Shown here: positions 1 through 5,506 of the stretch, one piece after another
Position numbering within the stretch: position 1 is the first letter of the stretch
Layout of the letters: each line of letters begins with the position of its first letter
Source of the DNA: Roseimaritima sp.
GTDB lineage: Bacteria > Planctomycetota > Planctomycetia > Pirellulales > Pirellulaceae
Direction: 5' to 3'
Length of the DNA: 6,605 bases
NCBI GenBank assembly: GCA_007124075.1
Contig: SLFV01000351.1
Coordinates: forward strand, 1-6,605
Made by a program: the position numbers and the translations under genes
Notes under the pieces: model-generated
Told to the model about the DNA's origin: nothing
Seen by the model: only the letters and a program-made list of their open reading frames with translations
Databases searched by the model: none

Positions 1-530
1 CCACCGGCGGTACCAATGACTTTCAAACCTAGTGCGTTCGCCATTTGAACCACCATTGAACCGACACCACCGCTTGCGCCGATTACCAGAATCGTTTCGT
101 TGGCTTTGGCACCAACTCTGGTCAATCCCAAATGCGCAGTAACGCCGGTCAATGCACATGCGGCTGCGTCGGCAGCTTCCACGCCATCGGGCAGTTCATA
201 GACCCACTTCGCATCTACCGCGACCAGTTGCGACAACGTTCCTTGCCGCCCAAGCAGTCCCTGATTGGTCGCCCACACACGATCACCCGTCCGGAATCCA
301 GTCACATTGCTGCCGACCTGGACGACCGTACCTGCAACATCGGACCCTGGTATGAACGGCGTTGGCAAATCCATGGCCACCGTGCCTCTGCGGACGTAGG
401 TGTCAATGGGGTTAACCGCCGCCGCCTCGCTTCGAATCAGTACTTGTTCAGGGGAGATTTGCGGATCAGGAAGGTCGCCAATTTGAATCACATCGGGAGG
501 CCCTGTGTGTTGAATAAAAGCAGCTTTCAT
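1..530 (-). CDS. NADPH:quinone oxidoreductase, MDR superfamily (partial, N-terminal part)
   Basis: This is the first 176 codons of a zinc-independent medium-chain dehydrogenase/reductase; the rest lies beyond base 1. Such enzymes are cytoplasmic and reduce quinones or enones with NADPH. The protein opens MKAAFIQHTGPPDVIQIGDL. The GroES-like catalytic fold covers about residues 25-130, with 'NPIDTYVRRG' at 40-49, where zinc alcohol dehydrogenases would have a cysteine ligand. 'GSDVAGTV' is at 62-69, 'GDRVWATNQGLLGRQGT' at 82-98, and the start of the Rossmann fold, 'GASGGVGSMVVQ', at 151-162. The combination of NPxDTY, GRQGT and AxGGVG with no zinc ligands is typical of quinone oxidoreductases (QOR type). 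The ATG at 530 is the only ATG start possible nearby, because an in-frame TAG lies five codons upstream; its ribosome binding site is weak. A 212-base gap separates it from the anti-sigma gene, so shared transcription is uncertain. The exact substrate cannot be told. Confidence 0.93.
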   Translation of the reverse strand, partial: MKAAFIQHTGPPDVIQIGDLPDPQISPEQVLIRSEAAAVNPIDTYVRRGTVAMDLPTPFIPGSDVAGTVVQVGSNVTGFRTGDRVWATNQGLLGRQGTLSQLVAVDAKWVYELPDGVEAADAAACALTGVTAHLGLTRVGAKANETILVIGASGGVGSMVVQMANALGLKVIGTAG

Positions 531-742
531 GCCGAACAGTACCTATGAGGATGGAGCGGTAAATCAGGTTCACCCCGCTATCCTATCGCAATCTGGTGGG
601 TTGGCAGAGCCCAGAGCATCGCGAATCCCAGAAGCTACCGCCAGAGGGGTGTTTGCCTTCGCTTTCCCCAGCACGTCGCCCACGCAAGCATTCGGGCTAA
701 GTCGCAATGTACATGAGTCTCCCCTTCTTGATCGAGTGTTGC

Positions 743-2149
743 TTAACGATCTGGACGACGCGAGTTGGGAGTCGGCCAAGGAGAGCGTGGAGCCGGGGGG
801 CCGCCGCGCTGCCACTCCTGCGTGCGACGCTGAAGTGACAAGAACATCTCATCGGGCGGTGAGAGCTCAACCTCCAGCCGATCGATCTGTTCCAAAGCGA
901 GCAGGCTATCAACTCGAGCCACCTTGGACTTCCGCTGCACCGACTCAATAGCCCAGCTTAGCAGCACCTCGTGTTGCATCAGGGGATGGGGCATCAGGGT
1001 ATCGAGGGCTTCGCGGAGCGGGTCGCTCAAGACTGCCTTCAGTGCATCGTAATCATCGGCATTCAGCCGAAAAAAACTAGACATTCCCCGTCGGCGGACA
1101 AACACGGAATGCAGCAGCATTGCTTCACGATCCTCAAACTGGCTTGGCACCGGGGCTTGCCAGAACGCTCGCAACGAGTCGCCGCCATAGCCCGGGAAAT
1201 GCTCCGCTCTTCGCTGGATTTGGTTCAGCCAATCGGAGGCGATCACGTGCAACACGCCATAAAGGACCTCGGAGTCCTCTTCCCCAAGTTGCCGGAGCCA
1301 GGTTCGGCGCGATCGTTCCAACGCTTGTTCAAAAGCAGCCTGACGCTCGTCGTGCGAACCACGTTCGATGGCACCACGGGTTTCGCTGGACCAATGGGAA
1401 CGGAATCGAGCGTAGGCGTGAAGGGTTTGCAGCAGTTTAGCGGGATCAGTGGAACCGGCTACCCGAGCGGCTCGACTTCGAACGTCTGCCTGTCTGTCGG
1501 GGGGCAATTCCTGGAAACGATTCCAAGCCGAATGCAAGCGACTATGAGCGGCAGGGTCCAGTTGCCTCACGGTTCGTTCGACCCCGCTAGGCGGAATGTC
1601 TGTTAACGGCGAGGGGTAGGTTGGCAAGCCCGCAGGTCCAAAAGCACCAGCTAATTCGGCTGCTTCGATCAATTCGTTCCATTGGTCATTCCGGCTGATT
1701 TGTTCCAGCCAGTCTAGGTCGTCGATGGCAAGGTAGGCATCCAAGTTTTCGATGATCGGCAGGTCTGCAAGCTGCCGAAGAAAACGAGCATGGCGGGCCC
1801 CATAGACGATTACAGCTCCCAGGCAAGCCAGCGCCAATGCAAGCGAAACAAGCAGCAAGGCACGCCCCCAGCGACACCAAGCCTTGGGGTGTTTTTCGGA
1901 CAAGTCGGCCGCGACCAGTTCAAGCGTGGTCTGCGTGAACCGATCATCAACCGTCGTCGAGGGCAATTCATCCAGCAGCGCCCAACCGCTTTGCAGTTCC
2001 CGCATCCGCTGCCTCAACGGGGCGGAAGCCATCAACTGCGTCTCCAAGGCCTCACGCTCCGGCAGCGTTAACTCTCCATCCAAATACGCAACCAATTGTT
2101 CGTCTTGCTGAGATAACTGCGGCATTCCGGGGGGCTGGAAGGCGGTCAT
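743..2149 (-). CDS. Single-pass membrane anti-sigma factor-like protein
   Basis: A 468-residue protein, probably the membrane-bound regulator of the ECF sigma factor encoded just upstream. Residues 1-85 resemble the N-terminal domain of anti-sigma factors ('DEQLVAYLDGELTLPEREAL' at 16-35, then a charged helical stretch). The usual zinc motif HxxxCxxC is absent: the only cysteine before the membrane segment is C92. Residues 97-117 form one transmembrane helix, preceded by K86, K89, R93 and R96, so the N-terminus should lie in the cytoplasm and the roughly 350-residue remainder outside. That part starts with 'LPIIENLDAYLAIDDLDWLE' (130-149), a motif I associate with planctomycete proteins of this kind, contains 'FQELPPDRQ' (212-220), and ends in a Pro/Arg-rich tail. 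The ATG overlaps the sigma stop as ATGA, and GGAG lies eight bases upstream, so coupled translation is likely. Function is inferred from position and architecture; binding to the sigma factor is not shown. Confidence 0.85.
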   Translation of the reverse strand: MTAFQPPGMPQLSQQDEQLVAYLDGELTLPEREALETQLMASAPLRQRMRELQSGWALLDELPSTTVDDRFTQTTLELVAADLSEKHPKAWCRWGRALLLVSLALALACLGAVIVYGARHARFLRQLADLPIIENLDAYLAIDDLDWLEQISRNDQWNELIEAAELAGAFGPAGLPTYPSPLTDIPPSGVERTVRQLDPAAHSRLHSAWNRFQELPPDRQADVRSRAARVAGSTDPAKLLQTLHAYARFRSHWSSETRGAIERGSHDERQAAFEQALERSRRTWLRQLGEEDSEVLYGVLHVIASDWLNQIQRRAEHFPGYGGDSLRAFWQAPVPSQFEDREAMLLHSVFVRRRGMSSFFRLNADDYDALKAVLSDPLREALDTLMPHPLMQHEVLLSWAIESVQRKSKVARVDSLLALEQIDRLEVELSPPDEMFLSLQRRTQEWQRGGPPAPRSPWPTPNSRRPDR

Positions 2150-2850
2150 GCCGGGGGCTCCGTGTCTTCTGGCAAGGTTTTCGGGTTAGCATCTTCCGAA
2201 GCAGACGACGGCGTCGAACCTTGATCAATATAAGGTGTTAAAATTTCCTTTAAGTTGACTCGAGCGCGACTGAGCAGCGATTTTACCGCCTTCGTGCTAA
2301 GTCCCATCACATCTGCAATTTCTGCATAGCTGAGGTTTTCGAATTTGCTGAGCAATAACGCCTCTCGTTGGCGTTCCCCCAGCATTTGTACCGCGGCGCG
2401 GACCATCTCCGCACGTTCGGATCCTTCCAGCAGCCGAACCGGCATCAATCCGCTGGCGTCCGTGGCAACATTCTCCAGAGCGGTGGGTTGGCTGCCTGAG
2501 GGTGTGCGGGCCGTATCCACTTCGCTCACTTCCTGCCGACGTCCGCTGGTCCGCGTGGCATTGCGAGCCACATTTCCGGCAATCGTGAAAAGCCAAGTCG
2601 AAAATTTCGCTCCCGGCTGGTAAGACTTTCTCGCCCGAAAGACGCGAAGAAAAACCTCCTGCGTCATGTCATCCGCCCAGTCACGTTTCGGGCCTAGATG
2701 CTCCATCAAGCGAATCAGTCGGCTTTGATAGCGCTGCACCAACTCTTCAAACGCTTCAACATCATCATCCCTTACGCGCAGCATCAAACGAACGTCGGGA
2801 TCGGACTGCTGGTAACGCATCGCCGTCGACGGACTAACGCTCACGGACAA
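2146..2850 (-). CDS. ECF RNA polymerase sigma factor (RpoE-like)
   Basis: An extracytoplasmic-function sigma factor that should direct RNA polymerase to a specific promoter set. Numbering from the TTG at 2850 (234 residues), sigma region 2 spans about 33-100: the core-binding helix 'DDMTQEVFLRVF' is at 60-71, and the promoter -10 reading segment 'FSTWLFTIAGNVARN' at 83-97. A Ser/Thr/Pro-rich linker follows (about 102-145). Region 4 covers about 149-204, with the helix-turn-helix 'SYAEIADVMGLSTKAVKSLL' at 174-193. The last 30 residues are acidic and proline-rich. The start is uncertain: TTG 2850, GTG 2844 (GCGGGG six bases upstream) and ATG 2820 (no clear ribosome binding site) are all in frame, and a TGA lies just upstream. 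The conserved fold begins only after codon 17 or so, so all three give an intact protein. It forms an operon with the downstream membrane anti-sigma-like gene (ATGA overlap). Confidence 0.95.
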   Translation of the reverse strand: MSVSVSPSTAMRYQQSDPDVRLMLRVRDDDVEAFEELVQRYQSRLIRLMEHLGPKRDWADDMTQEVFLRVFRARKSYQPGAKFSTWLFTIAGNVARNATRTSGRRQEVSEVDTARTPSGSQPTALENVATDASGLMPVRLLEGSERAEMVRAAVQMLGERQREALLLSKFENLSYAEIADVMGLSTKAVKSLLSRARVNLKEILTPYIDQGSTPSSASEDANPKTLPEDTEPPA

Positions 2851-2869
2851 CCCCGCTCATCAATCTCGA

Positions 2870-2914
2870 TCACGGCATTGCACCCAAAAACCGCGATACA
2901 AACAACCGATTCAT
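2870..2914 (-). CDS. Possible 14-codon leader ORF upstream of the ECF sigma gene
   Basis: An ATG at 2914 opens the short frame MNRLFVSRFLGAMP, which ends with TGA at 2872-2870, 19 bases before the first candidate sigma start. It is preceded by AAGGAG (plus strand 2921-2926) with six-base spacing, the best Shine-Dalgarno sequence in this intergenic region and clearly better than that of the sigma gene itself. I recognise no homolog. It could be a regulatory leader peptide, a tiny membrane-associated peptide, or chance. The good ribosome binding site is the only positive evidence. Confidence 0.3.
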   Translation of the reverse strand: MNRLFVSRFLGAMP

Positions 2915-3150
2915 TTCCCGCTCCTTTTCATCAACTTCTTAACCCTGCTCGTGTCGCACGTAAGTGAGGTAAGGATTCGGTCCCTCGTTGGCGCTTCGAA
3001 TTAGGGATCCCACCCGCGGGCAGCGGTTGATCGACCAAATCAACTGTCCGAAAGCGGGGGAAGATGGAACGAATCGACCCTTTTTCTTCCGCACATTGCT
3101 TAGCATTCGACACGTCGTTAGTCGCAAGAGACGCACCTGATTGCACGGCA

Positions 3151-3179
3151 TTGTTCAAGACCTTGCCTACGACTATGTT
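3151..3179 (+). promoter_or_regulatory. Weak sigma70-like promoter candidate for the Nudix gene
   Basis: TTGTTC (3151-3156) and TATGTT (3174-3179) are separated by 17 bases. They match the TTGACA/TATAAT consensus at 3 of 6 and 4 of 6 positions. The site would leave a leader of about 75 bases before the ATG at 3261. The match is poor and could be chance. Confidence 0.2.
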
Positions 3180-3260
3180 AACCTAACTGGTGCGGAAAGG
3201 TTTCGAACAACTTCGACCGCGCGGCTGATTCCACTACGCTGTTTGCCCAGGGTTCCTGTG

Positions 3261-3788
3261 ATGGCTTCCACGCACCCCAAGGAAAAGGTTTTGTTTCAAG
3301 GGAGGCGTTTCGCTATCCACGAACAAACGGCTTTGTTGCCTTCAGGCGAACGGATCACAAAGCAGGTCATTCGGCAACCGGGAGCCGTGGTGATTCTTCC
3401 TGTGCTGGATGATGGCCACGTGGTCATGATCCGCAATTACCGATACGCGCTCCGCAAAACGCTGCTTGAGCTACCTGCAGGCACGATGGATGAGGGCGAG
3501 TCCCCCCTGCAGACTGCAAGGCGAGAACTGAAGGAGGAAACGGGTTACGAGGCGGGACGCTGGAAATTGGTACACAGTTTTTACCCTGCTCCCGGGAATA
3601 GTGATGAAGAAATGCATCTGTTTGTCGCACGCGATTTAGTTGCGGATCGCCCAAGTCGCGAACCGGGCGAGCAAATCGAAAACCAAACACTTTCCTGGCG
3701 TCAAATTGATGCAATGATCACGCAAGCAGAGATTTGTGACGCGAAAACGCTGATCGGCTTGTTTCTTGGGCGGATGGTGGAGGGGTAA
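3261..3788 (+). CDS. Nudix hydrolase, ADP-ribose pyrophosphatase-like
   Basis: A 175-residue cytoplasmic hydrolase that should cleave a nucleoside diphosphate linked to another group, most likely ADP-ribose to AMP and ribose 5-phosphate. The Nudix box is perfect and spans residues 74-96: G74, E80, then 'RELKEETGY' (88-96) with the metal-binding glutamates E89, E92 and E93. The preceding 'LLELPAG' (68-74) and the following 'FYPAPGNSDEEMHLFVA' (107-123) are typical of ADP-ribose/nucleotide-sugar pyrophosphatases (NudF-like). In that group a proline about 15 residues after the box marks ADP-ribose specificity, and P109 or P111 fits. The frame is open back to an ATG at 3141, but I prefer ATG 3261: CAGGG lies about eight bases before it, the protein then has the usual family length, and the 40 extra residues look non-coding. 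It converges on the YjbQ-family gene. Substrate is inferred from family features. Confidence 0.93.
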   Translation: MASTHPKEKVLFQGRRFAIHEQTALLPSGERITKQVIRQPGAVVILPVLDDGHVVMIRNYRYALRKTLLELPAGTMDEGESPLQTARRELKEETGYEAGRWKLVHSFYPAPGNSDEEMHLFVARDLVADRPSREPGEQIENQTLSWRQIDAMITQAEICDAKTLIGLFLGRMVEG

Positions 3789-3887
3789 GCAGCATCGCTG
3801 GCAAACTCCTTCGACCGCCCGCCCAGACGCCTTGGCAACCGCAGGGTTGCGGCACGTTCCGCGACCGTAAGGGTTGATTTCCCGTCG
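3789..3887. terminator. Hairpin between convergent genes, weak terminator candidate
   Basis: In the 99 bases between the convergent Nudix and YjbQ-family genes, GCAACC (3835-3840) and GGTTGC (3845-3850) form a six-base-pair stem with a GCAG loop. An overlapping alternative pairs CCGCA (3839-3843) with TGCGG (3848-3852). Neither is followed by a run of T on either strand, so an intrinsic terminator is doubtful, though the position between converging genes fits a termination region. Confidence 0.25.
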
Positions 3888-4322
3888 TTAGATTTTTCTG
3901 CTGCCTTGCAGGGTCAGCAGCAACGATCGGGAACCGCCTCGGTCGCGGTGCTCGCACAAATAAATACCCTGCCAAGTGCCCAGGTTCAGCTTCCCCGCAG
4001 TTACGGGAAGCGTGATGCTGCTTCCCAGCAGGGATGCCTTGACGTGGGCAGGCATGTCATCGGGTCCTTCCAGGGTGTGCTGGTATGACAGGTCTTCGGG
4101 CACCGCGTGGTTCATCGCCGTTTCGAAATCAGCACGCACCGTTGGGTCCGCATTTTCATTCACGCTCACCGATGCACTGGTATGCTGAATAAAAACATGC
4201 AACCATCCGACCTGAAGCGTGGCCAGTTCCGGGATCGCGTTCAAGACCTCGGCAGTGATTAGGTGGAAGCCGCGCGGTCGTGCGCGGAGGTTAAGCGTTG
4301 TTTGTGCCCAAACGGTATCCAT
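3888..4322 (-). CDS. YjbQ/UPF0047 family protein
   Basis: A 144-residue soluble protein of the YjbQ family (Pfam UPF0047). The family shows low thiamine-phosphate synthase activity in E. coli and is often annotated as 'secondary thiamine-phosphate synthase enzyme'; its true cellular role is unsettled. Nearly the whole length matches family signatures: 'RPRGFHLIT' (15-23), 'HTSASVSVNENADP' (47-60), 'EGPDDMPAHVKASLLG' (85-100) and 'LGTWQGIYLCEHR' (114-126). These include the conserved histidines H47, H93 and H125 that line the putative active site. The frame is open further upstream to 4484, but the added 54 residues do not fit the family. ATG 4322 gives the standard length, with GGAAAG about 12 bases upstream. 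No thiamine gene is nearby. It converges on the Nudix gene and seems to be transcribed alone from the AT-rich region to its right. Confidence 0.95.
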   Translation of the reverse strand: MDTVWAQTTLNLRARPRGFHLITAEVLNAIPELATLQVGWLHVFIQHTSASVSVNENADPTVRADFETAMNHAVPEDLSYQHTLEGPDDMPAHVKASLLGSSITLPVTAGKLNLGTWQGIYLCEHRDRGGSRSLLLTLQGSRKI

Positions 4323-4581
4323 CTGTGAACAGTTCTTTCCGATTCCAAGAAATATGTGCGTTACGGTGACCAAAAAGCCGTATTGCCCTGGCCCAATAAA
4401 AATTTTTCGAGAATTTTTTTCGGCTCGCAGAAAAGGCCCCGAAACCGCGCTAGCGGACAGCAGCACAATCGTCCCAGCCGACAACCAAGGCGATGCAATC
4501 TAGCGCGTGACGCTCGCGGCAGCAACTATCCTGCCGAAGAATGCCATCTGAGAAGGCTTTAAGTATTGCATAAAGGTCGGT

Positions 4582-4608
4582 CGATTCCCCTTAATCGCTT
4601 GGGGATCG
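4582..4608. other. Imperfect hairpin in the gene-poor stretch
   Basis: CGATTCCCC (4582-4590) and GGGGATCG (4601-4608) can form an eight-base-pair stem with one bulged T and a ten-base loop. No T-run of note follows on either strand, so it is not a convincing intrinsic terminator. It could be part of a transcript leader, a protein-binding dyad or chance. Confidence 0.3.
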
Positions 4609-4729
4609 TTTCTGCGGTACATGGCTAAGAACCATGCCAGGAAGAGAGCCAGAGCCTTGAGATGGAGGCGGTTTGGCGATCAGGTAAACACCGTGGTTCG
4701 TTTAGCGGGCCGAAGAGCCAGGAATTTTC

Positions 4730-4757
4730 TTGACTGTCGTTTAGAACCGGGAATAAT
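4730..4757 (+). promoter_or_regulatory. Sigma70-like promoter for the small gene at 4911
   Basis: TTGACT (4730-4735, 5 of 6 matches to TTGACA) and AATAAT (4752-4757, 5 of 6 to TATAAT) are separated by 16 bases. This is the best housekeeping-type promoter I found in the window. It would start transcription near 4764 and give a leader of about 147 bases before the ATG at 4911. With the terminator at 5181-5219 it would define a single-gene transcript of roughly 450 bases. Confidence 0.45.
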
Positions 4758-4784
4758 CTGGTCAGCGGACTGCAGCACGTGCAG

Positions 4785-4839
4785 CATTGCAGGCGACTTG
4801 GTGGTGGTCCAGGTGATGGCGCAGAGAACCATTGCAGGC
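4785..4839 (+). repeat. Ten-base direct repeat in the leader of the small gene
   Basis: CATTGCAGGC occurs at 4785-4794 and again at 4830-4839, a spacing of 45 bases start to start. Both copies lie inside the predicted untranslated leader. It could be a binding site pair or a chance repeat. Confidence 0.4.
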
Positions 4840-4910
4840 CGAGTCGACTTGATCGAATATCACACAACTTTTCCCAATTTTCCCGCTTTAACGCTTGGAA
4901 GGTAGTCTGA

Positions 4911-5135
4911 ATGAATAATTGTAAGAACGTATTTGAGGCCATTTTGCGGTATGGTCACGATGAGGATTTTGTGCCCCACGAGAATGACGAATTCGTTCGC
5001 ACCGATGCGCCTGCCGGTTCAACGGAAAAGATCGAAGTGCTGCGTCGTCGCGTCGAGTTGGGGCAACCGCTTTGGCATTATGAAGATCGTGTCGACTACA
5101 GCGGTTTGACCGGTGCGATTCGCCCACGCGAATAG
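4911..5135 (+). CDS. Small conserved-looking hypothetical protein (74 aa)
   Basis: A 74-residue acidic protein of unknown function with no signal peptide or membrane segment. Evidence that it is a real gene is good: GGAAGG at 4897-4902 is eight bases before the ATG, a sigma70-like promoter lies at 4730-4757, and a strong intrinsic terminator follows 45 bases after the stop. The C-terminal third, 'ELGQPLWH' (49-56) and 'DYSGLTGAIRPRE' (62-74), looks like a conserved motif; I recall similar endings in small planctomycete hypothetical proteins, but cannot confirm this without a search. The middle (about 18-42) is polar and low in hydrophobic residues, so probably flexible. One cysteine (C4) and two histidines before the motif (H16, H23) do not make a clear metal site. 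No function is proposed. Confidence 0.8.
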   Translation: MNNCKNVFEAILRYGHDEDFVPHENDEFVRTDAPAGSTEKIEVLRRRVELGQPLWHYEDRVDYSGLTGAIRPRE

Positions 5136-5180
5136 ACGCCCGCCTCGATTTCGACCGCGAAATTTGAATTGCGACCCAGG

Positions 5181-5219
5181 ACCGCTGACTTCTAGAAAAG
5201 ATGTCAGCGGTTTTTTTTT
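5181..5219 (+). terminator. Rho-independent terminator after the small gene
   Basis: ACCGCTGAC (5181-5189) pairs perfectly over nine base pairs with GTCAGCGGT (5203-5211), and a further TCT/AGA pairing is possible inside the loop. The stem runs directly into nine T residues (5211-5219). It ends rightward transcription of the gene at 4911-5135 and insulates the following sigma operon. Confidence 0.93.
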
Positions 5220-5431
5220 ACAGCGGCTGGCAGCTTGCGCAACGCCCTGAATTGAGGTTTTGGTAGGCATGGCGGAAAAAAACTTCCGCGTCCACTGCCG
5301 TTGGCTAAGCTTTTTCCCGTGTGGGCAGGGCAACGCAGCAAGTGGATCACCCAGAAGCCTAGTTCACCCATGTACAAGCGTCTCCAATCTCGTCATGATT
5401 TAGGGGACGTGTTCTGAGAGGTTGGCACCCG

Positions 5432-5478
5432 TTAAAGTTCCGCTGGTCGTATGCGGAGTGGCCCTTCGGAACCGTTAA
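5432..5478. promoter_or_regulatory. Imperfect inverted repeat upstream of the second ECF sigma gene
   Basis: TTAA-A-GTTCCG (5432-5442) is mirrored by CGGAAC-CG-TTAA (5467-5478), separated by 24 bases and ending about 28 bases before the sigma start codon. The perfect core is six base pairs (GTTCCG/CGGAAC). It could be a binding site for a dimeric regulator, a leader hairpin, or chance. Confidence 0.3.
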
Positions 5479-5506
5479 TTCGAACAGACTTAGCTAGAGG
5501 CGCATC

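Larger units (their letters stand above)
2851..3260. other. Divergent intergenic region between ECF sigma and Nudix genes
   Basis: This 410-base stretch should hold the promoters of both the leftward sigma operon and the rightward Nudix gene. Besides the 14-codon leader frame and one weak sigma70-like site (3151-3179), I see no convincing gene. The small open frames here lack a ribosome binding site or recognisable protein motifs. No clear ECF-type promoter (GGAAC-like -35) was found for autoregulation. Confidence 0.6.
4323..4910. other. 588-base stretch without a convincing protein gene
   Basis: The left part should contain the leftward promoter for the YjbQ-family gene. It includes an AT-rich block at about 4396-4420 (runs of A and T around a TTCGAGAA core) that could act as a promoter upstream element, but I could not fix -35 and -10 boxes. 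The middle holds an imperfect hairpin (4582-4608). The right part holds a good rightward promoter (4730-4757) and the leader of the small gene at 4911. Two overlapping open frames (4621-4905 plus, 4625-4942 minus) have no recognisable motif or ribosome binding site, and I do not call them. Confidence 0.55.
5136..5506. other. Intergenic region between the small gene and the second ECF sigma gene
   Basis: Of these 371 bases, the left part holds a small hairpin (ATTTCG 5148-5153 with CGAAAT 5158-5163) and then the terminator. A second hairpin pairs GCGGAA (5272-5277) with TTCCGC (5284-5289) around an A-rich loop. An imperfect dyad at 5432-5478 may be regulatory. The promoter of the second sigma gene should lie here, but no convincing -35/-10 pair was found. 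I see no protein gene. Confidence 0.55.

Noticed and set aside
695..725. AAGGGGAGA followed by ATG and a five-codon frame on the minus strand just after the anti-sigma gene
   Set aside because: Only five codons (MYIAT) before the stop and no start-dependent gene downstream; taken as chance.
570..815. Minus-strand open frame continuing beyond the anti-sigma stop, considered as a frameshifted extension
   Set aside because: The anti-sigma protein already ends in a plausible Pro/Arg-rich tail, and the following residues show no family motif.
529..951. A plus-strand open frame of 140 codons across the gap between the oxidoreductase and anti-sigma genes
   Set aside because: No motif is recognisable, and it overlaps the anti-sigma 3' end antisense.
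971..1606. A 211-codon open frame on the plus strand
   Set aside because: It lies fully antisense to the anti-sigma-like gene, has no ribosome binding site or known motif, and its composition is that of a shadow frame.
2931..3158. Minus-strand frames of 70-75 codons in the divergent intergenic region
   Set aside because: No recognisable motif or clear ribosome binding site; they occupy the region where promoters are expected.
3141..3260. The 40-codon upstream extension of the Nudix gene
   Set aside because: It does not resemble Nudix N-termini; the internal ATG 3261 gives normal family length with a usable ribosome binding site.
4323..4484. The 54-codon upstream extension of the YjbQ-family gene
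   Set aside because: The family begins at the internal ATG 4322; the extension crosses the AT-rich probable promoter region.
4621..4942. Two overlapping opposite-strand frames of 94 and 105 codons
   Set aside because: Neither has a ribosome binding site or recognisable motif; the plus frame is Arg-rich and the minus frame crosses the start of the well-supported small gene.
5019..5333. Minus-strand frame of 104 codons over the small gene and its terminator
   Set aside because: It runs through a perfect intrinsic terminator and is antisense to a better supported gene.
5422..5440. TTGGCACC, considered as a sigma54 -24 element or sigma70 -35 box
   Set aside because: No TTGC at the required -12 spacing and no TATAAT-like box at 16-18 bases.
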